A stretch of 64,000 nucleotides of DNA, taken from assembly GCA_016779995.1 (NCBI GenBank), contig JADHMO010000007.1, positions 1 through 64,000 on the forward strand, written 5' to 3'. The notes under the pieces were generated by a model. That model saw only the letters and a program-made list of their open reading frames with translations, had not been told where the DNA came from and did not search any database. Shown here piece after piece: positions 7,409 through 15,517 of the stretch. Every line of letters starts with the position of its first letter. Positions within the stretch are counted from its first letter, which is position 1. Made by a program: the position numbers and the translations under genes. The DNA comes from Flavobacteriales bacterium. Its GTDB lineage: Bacteria; Bacteroidota; Bacteroidia; Flavobacteriales; UBA7312.

Positions 7409-10344
7409 CAATTAACGGTTCTTATAGCATCATAAAAGACTTGCATAATTTTGGTCCTCACATCCATTTCCAACAATTTTTTGTTTTCTGAAGTAGGATG
7501 TATTCGATTGGACAAAAATACATAAACAAATTGTTCATCAGGGTCAGCCCATACTAAAGTACCCGTAAAGCCACTATGACCAAAGGCTTCTGAAGAAGGA
7601 GAACAATCACAGGCTGGCCCACCTTCTTGCCCTTCTAAAACGGCTTTATCAAAACCAGCACCTCTCCTATTTTCATCCTTACAAAACTGACATTTAGTAA
7701 ATTGATTGACGGTATAGTTGTGGAAATAGCGTTCGCCACCATAGTATCCTTTCTGAAGTAGCATTTGCATAAAAATTCCTAAATCGTTAGCATTTGAAAA
7801 AAGCCCAGCATGACCACCCACGCCACCTAGCATGGCAGCACCCATATCATGCACATCACCTTGCAAAAGCTGACTCCTAAAGTAATAGTCAAATTCGGTA
7901 GGCACTATACGACTGCTATCGAATCGGTTTTTTGGTAAAAAACCCATAGTATTTAATCCTAATGGACTGTAAAATTGTTGGCTTACAAAATCTTGAAAGG
8001 CTAAGTTGGTTTTATGCTCAATAATATCTTTAAAAATATAAAAACCCATATCGCTGTATTTGTATGTTTTGGGCTTGAGTTTAGTAGCCAATATTCGAGC
8101 CATAATGCTGTCTGGATAGCTTTTATGTAAGAAAATGCCATCGGCAACTTTTACAGAAAATGTATCCGAATAAACTGTGCTATACAATGTGTCACGTAAA
8201 GAACCATCCTCCTCTAGTGTTTGCTTGTAAAATGGTATCCAAGATGCTAGACCTGATTGATGAGCTAGAATTTCTCGTATTGTTAGATTTTTCTTGTTGG
8301 AGGTATCAGCTAGACTAATATAATGTTGTAAGGAGCTATCCAAATGCATTTGTCCATTTTCTTCCAAATGCATCAATGCAGGGACAGAGGCAATTATCTT
8401 GGTCAATGAGGCTAAATCATAAATATCCGAATTCTCTACAGCTTTATTTTTCTTGTAGGTATGGTGTCCATAGCTTTTATTGTAAAATACTACACCGTCT
8501 TTGATAGCTAAAATTTGACAACCTGGTGTAGCTTCTTTTTCTATAGCATCTAAAGCTATACTATCTATTTTTAGTAGTAATTTACTATCTATCCCCAAAC
8601 TTTCAGGAAAATCGTATTTAAGACGTGAGGGTTTAGTTGTTAATCCAAAACCTTCGTCAAAATGTTTGTTGGAAACCGGTAAAGTGGCATCTGCCCCTAT
8701 TCCACCAAAAATAAGCTGAGCAGCATAAAATTGAGCCTCATTCGAATTTTGATAAGCCATAAGTAAGCCGTCAAAAGAATAGGTCATCAGTAAATCACTA
8801 ATAGAATATGGGTTGGCAAAAACACTTAAAACTACTTTGGATTGTAGGGCTAAAGTTTGTAAAAATAAATCCGTATTCTGATGGATGCGGTAGGATTTCC
8901 AAGCGTGTTTATTGGATTTGTGAACACTAGCAATTACTAGATTGAATTGAGCCAGTGAATCCAACATCTTTTTTCTTTCTTTATCGCTGTGTTGCTCACT
9001 AAGATGAAAGGTCTTAATAGGGGCGTAATTGGACAATGTTTGTTGGAATTGATTGGACCGTTCACCAATAGAAACAAGGGCGATATTTAAGGTGTCCAAT
9101 CGTTTTAAAGGCAACAAATCATCAGTATTTTGTAAGACAGTCATAGACTTTTCTACTAACTTTCGATTTAATGTCTCATACCTTTTAATATTCAAATCTT
9201 GTATTATATTAGTGGAGTTAAGGTGTATCCTTTCATCTAATCCAAACCATTTTTTTGCCATTAAAATTTTTCTACAACGGCTATTGATTTCCTCCTCACT
9301 AATGGCTTTATTGATTATAGCTTCTTTGATTTTTTCAATGGCTTTAGGCACATCTTCAGCAAAAAGTAAGACATCGTTTCCTGCTAAAAGTGCTTTCAAA
9401 TCCACCTCACCAGGTTCATAAAATTGACTGACTCCTTTCATATTCAATGCATCAGTAAATACTAAGCCTTTAAATGCTAAAGTATCTTTCAATAAGTCTT
9501 TAACTACATTAGGAGATAAGGTCGAAGCTAAAGAGTCGGTATCATCTAGGGCGGGAATGTGTAAATGTGCTACCATAACACTCCCAAGTCCTTTGTCAAA
9601 TAAAGTTTTAAATGGAATTAAATCCACCGTATCTAATCTTTCGTAAGAATGATTAATAGTGGGAAGTGTTTTATGAGAATCTGAATCAGTATCTCCATGA
9701 CCAGGAAAATGTTTGGCACATGCCATAACACCACCATCTTGTAAGCCTTGCATGTATGCCAAAGACTGTTGAGCAACACGGTATGGATTTTCTCCAAAAG
9801 AACGGTTATTTATTATGGGATTCTTAGGATTAGAATTAACGTCAACAACAGGTGCAAAATTGATGTGAACGCCTAACCTTCGGCATTGCTCAGCAACATC
9901 TAATCCCATTTGATAAATTAAGCTATCATTTTGAATAGCACCTAAAGTCATTTGCCAAGGATAACGAATAGTACTATCAATACGCATAGACAATCCCCAT
10001 TCAGCATCTTGAGCAATCATCAAAGGCACTTTGCTTAAAGATTGATAGGTATTTGTTAAATGCAATTGTCGAATAGGACCACCTTGCATAAACATTAAAC
10101 CTCCGATGTGGTATTTACTGATTAGGTTTTCAATCTCTTGCTGATGTGACACGCCCTTATTAGAATAGGCAGCAACCATGAATAATTGGGCTATGCGTTG
10201 TTCTAAAGTTAATGATGACATCACTTGATTTACCCAAGTAGTATCTGTGTCGTAAAATGGCGGATTTTGGATAGGGGTATCTTCTTGGGAATTAAAAGCC
10301 AAGAAAGAAAAAATAAGAATTAAAAGTGAGCTAAGAAGTTTCAT
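7408..10344 (-). CDS. GH3 N-acetylhexosaminidase fused to a class C beta-lactamase-like domain
   Basis: 978 residues with a signal peptide (about 1-18). Residues 35-370 form a NagZ-type GH3 domain, with the His-bearing loop KHFPGHGDTDSDSHKTLP at 211-228 (H224) and the nucleophile Asp in FTDALNMKG (D298). Residues 380-575 resemble the GH3 C-terminal domain. Residues 590-978 form a serine hydrolase/class C beta-lactamase-type domain with SLTK at 646-649 (Ser-x-x-Lys), YSD at 763-765 (Tyr-x-Asn equivalent) and a GGHAG box near 865. It is probably periplasmic and cleaves GlcNAc from peptidoglycan fragments; the second domain may be a peptidase or esterase. Such fusions next to bshA recur in Bacteroidota. 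The coupled TGATG junction with bshA is notable because both act on GlcNAc-containing compounds. Confidence 0.88.
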   Translation of the reverse strand: MKLLSSLLILIFSFLAFNSQEDTPIQNPPFYDTDTTWVNQVMSSLTLEQRIAQLFMVAAYSNKGVSHQQEIENLISKYHIGGLMFMQGGPIRQLHLTNTYQSLSKVPLMIAQDAEWGLSMRIDSTIRYPWQMTLGAIQNDSLIYQMGLDVAEQCRRLGVHINFAPVVDVNSNPKNPIINNRSFGENPYRVAQQSLAYMQGLQDGGVMACAKHFPGHGDTDSDSHKTLPTINHSYERLDTVDLIPFKTLFDKGLGSVMVAHLHIPALDDTDSLASTLSPNVVKDLLKDTLAFKGLVFTDALNMKGVSQFYEPGEVDLKALLAGNDVLLFAEDVPKAIEKIKEAIINKAISEEEINSRCRKILMAKKWFGLDERIHLNSTNIIQDLNIKRYETLNRKLVEKSMTVLQNTDDLLPLKRLDTLNIALVSIGERSNQFQQTLSNYAPIKTFHLSEQHSDKERKKMLDSLAQFNLVIASVHKSNKHAWKSYRIHQNTDLFLQTLALQSKVVLSVFANPYSISDLLMTYSFDGLLMAYQNSNEAQFYAAQLIFGGIGADATLPVSNKHFDEGFGLTTKPSRLKYDFPESLGIDSKLLLKIDSIALDAIEKEATPGCQILAIKDGVVFYNKSYGHHTYKKNKAVENSDIYDLASLTKIIASVPALMHLEENGQMHLDSSLQHYISLADTSNKKNLTIREILAHQSGLASWIPFYKQTLEEDGSLRDTLYSTVYSDTFSVKVADGIFLHKSYPDSIMARILATKLKPKTYKYSDMGFYIFKDIIEHKTNLAFQDFVSQQFYSPLGLNTMGFLPKNRFDSSRIVPTEFDYYFRSQLLQGDVHDMGAAMLGGVGGHAGLFSNANDLGIFMQMLLQKGYYGGERYFHNYTVNQFTKCQFCKDENRRGAGFDKAVLEGQEGGPACDCSPSSEAFGHSGFTGTLVWADPDEQFVYVFLSNRIHPTSENKKLLEMDVRTKIMQVFYDAIRTVN

Positions 10345-10360
10345 AAAATTAGTGAACGAA

Positions 10361-10394
10361 CAAAATTAACAAATGCGTATTGCTAATATTCAAA
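10361..10394 (-). promoter_or_regulatory. Putative promoter of the GH3-bshA operon
   Basis: On the minus strand: TTTG (10391-10394), 22-nt spacer, then TAATTTTG (10361-10368), a full match to TAnnTTTG, 16 nt before the ATG at 10344. The spacer is slightly longer than the optimal 19-21. Confidence 0.5.
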
Positions 10395-10421
10395 ATTTCA
10401 AAAAGTTTATGAACAAAAAAG

Positions 10422-11306
10422 TTATTGAATGGTAAAAGAAGAGGTGTCTTTTTTAGCAGCAGGCCTTATACTCATTACAGGAATATCCGATTTATTAATT
10501 AATTTTCTAGCGTTAGAGCCTATGAAGTTTAAATCTAAATTCTCTTCTCCTTTAGTCATTATCATAATCAAATCAGCATTAATATCCTCAGTGTATTTAA
10601 CTATAGAACCTGAAAAACTTGCAGAAGAAGATATTTCTAAAAGTTCAGTACTGCATTCAACTCCCTTCGAAGTGATGAAGTCACTAACCTGAGAAAGCTT
10701 TCTGTTAAGCTTATTTTTTACAGAATCGTCATCATCTGAATAAGACACTGAAAATGCTCTAACTTCTGAATTAAATAACCTAGCAAATTGAATAGCATTG
10801 GTTACCTTTTCACGAGTTTCTTTATTTAAATCTAAAGGAAGTGCAATCAAATCACAAGCTTTTCTTATAGACTTGCCCTTTATAGTAATAACTGGGCATG
10901 GTGCTGACCTTACCACATTATTGGCGTTGGAACCAATAAACTTTTTCTTGATGTCTTTTGGAGTTCCATCTGTACCCATTACAATTAGACTAGCACCAAT
11001 TGATTCTGCAATATCAGTAATCTCGTCATATATCTTTCCAGAAGATACTAAACACTTCACTTCAGATACACCATCGCAATATTTATTACTCAATTCAACG
11101 AGATTTTCTCTTAGCTTCTCCTTAAATTGTTTCTGTTTTTCTTCATAATCTGAAAATATCTTTTGTAATGCTGTTGGCATTTCAACTACCGATAGAAGAA
11201 ACAATTCAGAATTTGTATGTTTGGCAACGATAACTGCTTGTTTTAAAGCAACTATGGATTGATTAGTAAAACCAATTGGGACAAGAATTATATCTTTAGA
11301 AGTCAT
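10422..11306 (-). CDS. Tandem universal stress protein (UspA family)
   Basis: 294 residues from the ATG at 11306; the upstream in-frame extension is AT-rich leader and was rejected because the Usp fold begins at KDIILVPIGF. It holds two Usp domains in tandem. Domain 1 (1-140) ends with the nucleotide-loop motif VMGTDGTPKDIKKKFIGSNAN, and domain 2 (about 150-280) with IMTKGEENLDLNFIGSNARK. The G-2x-G-9x-G(S/T) ATP-binding pattern is partly kept in both. Family members respond to starvation or energy stress. The gene is divergent from a nucleoside phosphorylase across 42 bp, and a -7 box lies at 11329-11336. Confidence 0.85.
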   Translation of the reverse strand: MTSKDIILVPIGFTNQSIVALKQAVIVAKHTNSELFLLSVVEMPTALQKIFSDYEEKQKQFKEKLRENLVELSNKYCDGVSEVKCLVSSGKIYDEITDIAESIGASLIVMGTDGTPKDIKKKFIGSNANNVVRSAPCPVITIKGKSIRKACDLIALPLDLNKETREKVTNAIQFARLFNSEVRAFSVSYSDDDDSVKNKLNRKLSQVSDFITSKGVECSTELLEISSSASFSGSIVKYTEDINADLIMIMTKGEENLDLNFIGSNARKLINKSDIPVMSIRPAAKKDTSSFTIQ

Positions 11307-11328
11307 AATTATTATAGCTTTGTTAGTG

Positions 11329-11336
11329 CAAAAGTA
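11329..11336 (-). promoter_or_regulatory. -7 box upstream of the universal stress protein gene
   Basis: On the minus strand the sequence reads TACTTTTG, a full match to the Bacteroidota TAnnTTTG box, 22 nt before the ATG at 11306. No clear -33 TTTG is seen. Confidence 0.5.
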
Positions 11337-11348
11337 AACAAAAAGAAG

Positions 11349-12191
11349 ATGAAATCGAATGCTAAAGATATAAAAGGAGTTTATCACCTCAATTTACTAC
11401 CAAAACACATATCTAAGGATATATTCTTAGTTGGCGATCAAAGTAGAGTTAGTGAAATTTCAAAACACTTTGATAAAATAGAATATCAAATTACTAACCG
11501 TGAATTTGTTACTCATACTGGATATATTGGCGAAAAAAGAATAAGTGCTATATCTACTGGTATAGGCACAGACAACATAGATATTGTACTCAACGAATTA
11601 GATGCCTTAGTAAATACGGATTTGGAAAGTGGTCAAGAACTAAAAGAAAAGACTAGCCTTAATCTAGTTAGACTAGGAACATCTGGCACCATACAAAAAG
11701 ACATAAACATAAACTCCATTGTCGTTTCATCTTATGGTTTAGGCATTGACAATTTGATGCATTTTTATGCTAATAACCAATTCGATTACGAAATTCAAAA
11801 TGCTGTTGACCAACAATTACAGTGGCCTACTTCCCTATCCAAACCCTATGTTTATGCTGCAAACAAAGATTTGCTAAATAAATTTGAAGGTTTTACTCAA
11901 GGAATAACCATTACAGCACCTGGCTTCTACGCGCCCCAAGGTCGTCAGATGCGAATACCTTTCGCCATTAAAGATTTGCACCAAAGAATGCTTAATTTTA
12001 ATCATAATGGTATAAAAATCACTAACTTTGAGATGGAGACTTCTGCTTTGTATGGCTTAGGAAAATTAATGGGGCATAATTGCCTTACACTTTGTACAAT
12101 TTTAGCCAACAGAGCAACTAACCAACGTTCCACTAACTACAAAAGTGCTATTGATAATTTAATTGTTCAAGCACTAGATAAATTAGTTTAA
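11349..12191 (+). CDS. Nucleoside phosphorylase (uridine phosphorylase-like)
   Basis: 280 residues from the ATG at 11349; the longer in-frame version begins inside the opposite gene. Motifs of the PNP/UDP family 1 fold are clear: FLVGDQSRV near the N-terminus, the phosphate-binding LVRLGTSGTIQ (about 104-114), and the purine/ribose-site FEMETSALYGLG near residue 225. The enzyme should cleave nucleosides with phosphate into base and ribose-1-phosphate for salvage. Uridine is the likeliest substrate from the overall look, but this is not decided. One base separates it from the downstream transglutaminase-like gene. It is unrelated to the trimeric-type PNP encoded at about 38 kb. Confidence 0.82.
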   Translation: MKSNAKDIKGVYHLNLLPKHISKDIFLVGDQSRVSEISKHFDKIEYQITNREFVTHTGYIGEKRISAISTGIGTDNIDIVLNELDALVNTDLESGQELKEKTSLNLVRLGTSGTIQKDININSIVVSSYGLGIDNLMHFYANNQFDYEIQNAVDQQLQWPTSLSKPYVYAANKDLLNKFEGFTQGITITAPGFYAPQGRQMRIPFAIKDLHQRMLNFNHNGIKITNFEMETSALYGLGKLMGHNCLTLCTILANRATNQRSTNYKSAIDNLIVQALDKLV

Positions 12192-12192
12192 A

Positions 12193-13047
12193 ATGAATGA
12201 AAAAGAATTAAATGCTTTAATTAGTCTTTTAGAAGATCCTGACAAGGAGGTATTTGATTCCGTCAAATCAAGACTTGTAGAGTTAGGTATCGAAGTGTTG
12301 CCCGAACTCGAAAATGCTTGGGAAAGCAACTTTGACAGCTTAGTTCAAGATAGAGCCGAAAAAATCATTCATGAAATACATTTTAGAGATATTGTTAAAT
12401 CCTTAAAGAAATGGATTCAAAAAAAGGATAAAAATCTTCTTGAAGCCTGGTTTATAATTAGTAAGTACCAATATCCCGATATTGACGAACAATTTTACAG
12501 AACAAAAATTTATAATCTTGTTTATCAAATCAACTTAGAGGTTGAGAAAAGTTATTCTGAACTAGAAAAAATATCTGCTTTTAACAGGGTCTTTTTTACA
12601 CAAAATGGATTCAGAGGAAATGTACGCAACTTTCAATCAACAGACAACTCTTTCATCAATACAGTCATTGATAAGCGTAAAGGCAATCCCCTATCGTTAT
12701 CTATGCTTTACATTATTATTGCTGAACAAATAGGTCTGACTATCTGTGGTATAAATATGCCCAAGCATTTTATCATAGGTTTTGAAGATGAAAATGAGAT
12801 AAATGGAGACCCTATAAAATTTTATATCAATCCATTTAGCAAAGGCACAATACTAAATCGTCAAGACTTAGAGGTTTTTTTGAAAAGAGAAAAACTCAAA
12901 GAAGAATCTAAGTACTTTACCCCTTGTGGCAATAGTGCAATTATCAAACGATTGTTGAATAACCTACTGCATTCGTTTACATTTCAGTCTAAGAAAGAAA
13001 AAGCTCAAGAGATAATTACCCTCATCAGACTTTTTAAATCATCTTAA
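12193..13047 (+). CDS. SirB1-type transglutaminase-like protein
   Basis: 284 residues. An N-terminal helical region (1-90) looks like HEAT-type repeats, followed by a SirB1_N/transglutaminase-like core with FNRVFFTQNGFRGN, DNSFINTVIDKRKGNPLSLSMLY and GINMPKHFIIGF. The catalytic Cys of true transglutaminases is not obvious: the segment that usually carries it reads RKGNPLSLSMLYIIIAEQIG and has no Cys, so it is probably non-catalytic or uses other chemistry. It starts 1 base after the phosphorylase stop and converges with rny at 2 bp. The function of the family is largely unknown. Confidence 0.75.
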   Translation: MNEKELNALISLLEDPDKEVFDSVKSRLVELGIEVLPELENAWESNFDSLVQDRAEKIIHEIHFRDIVKSLKKWIQKKDKNLLEAWFIISKYQYPDIDEQFYRTKIYNLVYQINLEVEKSYSELEKISAFNRVFFTQNGFRGNVRNFQSTDNSFINTVIDKRKGNPLSLSMLYIIIAEQIGLTICGINMPKHFIIGFEDENEINGDPIKFYINPFSKGTILNRQDLEVFLKREKLKEESKYFTPCGNSAIIKRLLNNLLHSFTFQSKKEKAQEIITLIRLFKSS

Positions 13048-13049
13048 AC

Positions 13050-14588
13050 TTATTTAGCAAAATTTACCGCTCTTGTTTCTCTGATAACAGTTACTTTAAC
13101 TTGACCAGGGTAAGTCATTTCTGTTTCTATCTTTTGAGATATTTCAAAGGATAGCTTTTCTGCGTCGGTATCCGATACTTTCTCACTCTCAACAACGACT
13201 CTCAACTCACGACCAGCTTGTATAGCATAAGATTTTAAAACACCAGGATAAGCAAGTGCTGTGTCTTCTAACTCTTTAATACGCTTGATATAAGATTCTA
13301 CAATCTCACGTCTAGCACCCGGTCTTGACCCTGAAATAGCATCACAAACTTGTACTATTGGCGAAATCATAGACGTCATCTCTATTTCGTCATGGTGAGC
13401 ACCAATGGCGTTACATATATCCTCTTTTTCACCGTATTTTTGAGCTAATTTCATTCCTAAAATAGCGTGTGGCAATTCTGGTTCATCATCAGGAACCTTA
13501 CCAATATCGTGTAACAAACCAGCTCGTTTGGCAGCTTTAGAATTTAAGCCTAATTCAGAAGCCATAGTAGCACACATATTAGCGACCTCTCTAGAGTGTT
13601 GCAATAGGTTTTGACCATAAGAAGAACGGTATTTCATACGCCCTACCATTCTTATCATTTCAGGATGTAAACCGTGAATTCCTAAATCTATAGATGTTCG
13701 TTTACCAATGTCAATAATTTCTTCTTCAATTTGTTTTCTGGTCTTTTTGACAACCTCCTCTATTCGTGCAGGATGTATTCTACCATCTGTAACCAATTTA
13801 TGTAGTGCCAATCGAGCGACCTCTCTCCTAACTGGGTCGAAGCATGATAACAATATAGCATCAGGAGTGTCATCAACAATGATTTCTACTCCAGTAGCAG
13901 CCTCTAGAGAACGAATATTTCTTCCCTCTCTACCGATTATTCTACCTTTGACATCATCGCTATCAATATTGAATACTGATACTGAATTTTCGATAGCTTG
14001 TTCTGTCGCTACTCTTTGTATGGTTTGGATTACAATTTTTTTAGCGTCTTTGCTTGCCGTCAGTTTAGCTTCTTCGACAATTTCTTGAGCATACGCTAAA
14101 GATTTTGTTTTTGCTTCGTCTTTTAAGGCTTGTACTAATTCTTCTTTTGCTTCAGCCGCTGATAAGCCAGAAATGGTCTCTAGTGCCTCAACTTGTTTTT
14201 CAAGCATTTTATTAGATTTTTCTTCTTTTTGCTTGAGTACATCTAACTGTCTAGAGATAGAATTTCTGATTTCATCTAATTTCTTCTCCTTATTGCTGAC
14301 ATGATTTAGCTTTTGAGAAAGCTTACTTTCCTTTTCTTTCACTCTAGATTCAGCATGAGCTATCTTTTGATTTCGCTGATTGATAACCTTCTCGTGTTCA
14401 GATTTTAGTTCGATAAATTTTTCTTTAGCTTGAAGAATTTTATCTTTTTTTATCTGTTCAGCTTCTTTTTTGGCTTCGGATATGATTGAATTTGATTGCT
14501 TTTTTGAGTTGTAGCTAATAACTAAATACGCTAATACACCACCAACTAAAACTCCCGTAAGCGTCATCAAAATTAAAATTGAATTCAT
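13050..14588 (-). CDS. rny: Ribonuclease Y
   Basis: 512 residues from the ATG at 14588. Order: an N-terminal membrane helix (about 3-23), a long charged coiled coil (about 30-195), a KH RNA-binding domain with [16 protein letters not shown] near 215-230, and an HD phosphohydrolase domain with the metal-binding HD pair in [10 protein letters not shown]. This is the complete RNase Y architecture: a membrane-tethered endoribonuclease that initiates mRNA decay. It is the last gene of a reverse transcription unit behind zapA and a probable 6S RNA. Confidence 0.95.
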   Translation of the reverse strand: MNSILILMTLTGVLVGGVLAYLVISYNSKKQSNSIISEAKKEAEQIKKDKILQAKEKFIELKSEHEKVINQRNQKIAHAESRVKEKESKLSQKLNHVSNKEKKLDEIRNSISRQLDVLKQKEEKSNKMLEKQVEALETISGLSAAEAKEELVQALKDEAKTKSLAYAQEIVEEAKLTASKDAKKIVIQTIQRVATEQAIENSVSVFNIDSDDVKGRIIGREGRNIRSLEAATGVEIIVDDTPDAILLSCFDPVRREVARLALHKLVTDGRIHPARIEEVVKKTRKQIEEEIIDIGKRTSIDLGIHGLHPEMIRMVGRMKYRSSYGQNLLQHSREVANMCATMASELGLNSKAAKRAGLLHDIGKVPDDEPELPHAILGMKLAQKYGEKEDICNAIGAHHDEIEMTSMISPIVQVCDAISGSRPGARREIVESYIKRIKELEDTALAYPGVLKSYAIQAGRELRVVVESEKVSDTDAEKLSFEISQKIETEMTYPGQVKVTVIRETRAVNFAK

Positions 14589-14639
14589 TGTTTTAAGTTT
14601 AAAATTAAATACCCACATCAAACGATGAGCTGATAAACT

Positions 14640-14795
14640 CCTTTAAAAAAATGAATGAGGTAGCTACACAATCGCAAAAGTCCACTGTTCTATTAAGAAA
14701 CCATAAAGGTTGAGGCCGGTTTTTGAAGGCATAAGTCAGTCCTCGAATTTAAACGTGTTGAGTTTAAAAACTGGATTGAATGACGCGGGTATTAT
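14640..14795 (-). ncRNA. Probable 6S RNA (ssrS-like)
   Basis: A gene-free stretch of about 220 bp lies between zapA and rny, all on the minus strand. Read on that strand it can form an imperfect rod: an apical hairpin closed by GAGG/CCTC with a UAAA/UUUA extension, a large unpaired middle, and an outer stem pairing CAAUC with GAUUG plus flanking A:U and G:U pairs. A rod with a central bubble is the hallmark of 6S RNA, which mimics an open promoter and binds RNA polymerase. A zapA-6S linkage is known from Proteobacteria, and 6S RNAs are known in flavobacteria (the 6S-Flavo motif). Ends are approximate and the identity is inferred from structure and position. Confidence 0.55.
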
Positions 14796-14808
14796 GTAAA
14801 GAACATTT

Positions 14809-15090
14809 TTACAAGTGACTATCGATAATAGATTCTATTGCCAATAACTGATCTTCAAGGCTACTATCAACTTTAACCTTTTGCTCATCTCCAAGTACTT
14901 TTACAGCCATTTCAAGCAAACACATACTCAGTAAATCTTGAGTGTCTCGAGCTTCAAATTTAGCTTCATAAAGCTTCAGCCTATCTTCGATAGTTTTTAC
15001 TGCCTTTCGAACACCTTCCTCATCCTTCCTATTTATGGTAAGAGGATATACTCTGTTGGCTACTGTTACTTTAATTTTAAGTTGTTGCAT
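14809..15090 (-). CDS. zapA: Cell division protein ZapA
   Basis: 93 residues, the normal length. The N-terminal half (KIKVTVANRVYPLTINRKDEEGVRKAVKTIEDRL) is the typical ZapA globular domain, and the C-terminal half is a predicted coiled coil. ZapA bundles and stabilises FtsZ filaments at the division ring. A small coiled-coil gene precedes it with a 13-bp gap, and the probable 6S RNA and rny follow. The unit is driven by a consensus promoter at 15421-15451. Confidence 0.9.
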   Translation of the reverse strand: MQQLKIKVTVANRVYPLTINRKDEEGVRKAVKTIEDRLKLYEAKFEARDTQDLLSMCLLEMAVKVLGDEQKVKVDSSLEDQLLAIESIIDSHL

Positions 15091-15103
15091 AAAAAGATTT
15101 CAA

Positions 15104-15385
15104 TCATTTATTTAACAAGGCAATGCATTTATCTATTTCTCGCACTAGCTCATTTATTTTTTGTTTAGCCGCTTTATTATCCCCTTGTTCACCCTGAATA
15201 GAAGATGAAAGCTTCAAAACTTTATTTTTTTCATTCAATTGTTGGATAGTTTGGTTATGCTCATCTAATTGTTTAGACAATACATCAACCTTCTGATTTG
15301 AGGCGTTTAACTCCTCTTTAAGTTGCTGATAGTTAGCGAGTAATAACTCTAACTTGTTATGTAATCTCTCAATAGTAGCTTTCAT
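15104..15385 (-). CDS. Small coiled-coil protein upstream of zapA
   Basis: 93 residues from the ATG at 15385 (a second ATG three codons upstream is possible). Nearly the whole chain is heptad-rich helix (KATIERLHNKLELLLANYQQ and onward), with a polar break around residues 65-70 (SSIQGEQGDN). There is no signal or membrane segment. Position and architecture resemble the ZapB-like small coiled-coil proteins found before zapA in Bacteroidota, so a division role is plausible, but no sequence-level homology to E. coli ZapB can be claimed. Confidence 0.65.
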   Translation of the reverse strand: MKATIERLHNKLELLLANYQQLKEELNASNQKVDVLSKQLDEHNQTIQQLNEKNKVLKLSSSIQGEQGDNKAAKQKINELVREIDKCIALLNK

Positions 15386-15420
15386 ATTCAGCAAAAAATA
15401 TCCTCAATTGATATGAATAA

Positions 15421-15451
15421 CAAAGGTAACATTGCAATACTTAAATACAAA
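15421..15451 (-). promoter_or_regulatory. Consensus promoter of the coiled-coil protein-zapA-6S-rny unit
   Basis: On the minus strand TTTG (15448-15451), exactly 19 nt, then TACCTTTG (15421-15428). This fits the Bacteroidota sigma factor consensus TTTG-N19/21-TAnnTTTG completely and leaves a leader of about 30 nt before the ATG at 15385. Confidence 0.8.
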
Positions 15452-15475
15452 GTATTACGTTAATTTTTATAGTAT

Positions 15476-15483
15476 TATTTTTG
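15476..15483 (+). promoter_or_regulatory. -7 box upstream of the M23 peptidase gene
   Basis: TATTTTTG, a full match to TAnnTTTG, 34 nt before the ATG at 15518. It is divergent from the zapA-unit promoter. No good -33 element is visible. Confidence 0.5.
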
Positions 15484-15517
15484 CAAATATTTATTGACCT
15501 AGTAAAGATTATAATTA

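Noticed and set aside
9053-9421. 122-residue open frame opposite the GH3 fusion
   Set aside because: Shadow of the GH3 domain coding sequence; no promoter and no recognisable motif.
11259-11348. N-terminal extension of the nucleoside phosphorylase
   Set aside because: It overlaps the opposite stress-protein gene and its promoter, and is Lys/Asn-rich without resemblance to the family.
11307-11387. N-terminal extension of the universal stress protein
   Set aside because: The extra residues are hydrophobic leader-like translation of the AT-rich promoter region and overlap the promoter box and the divergent gene; the Usp fold starts at the ATG at 11306.
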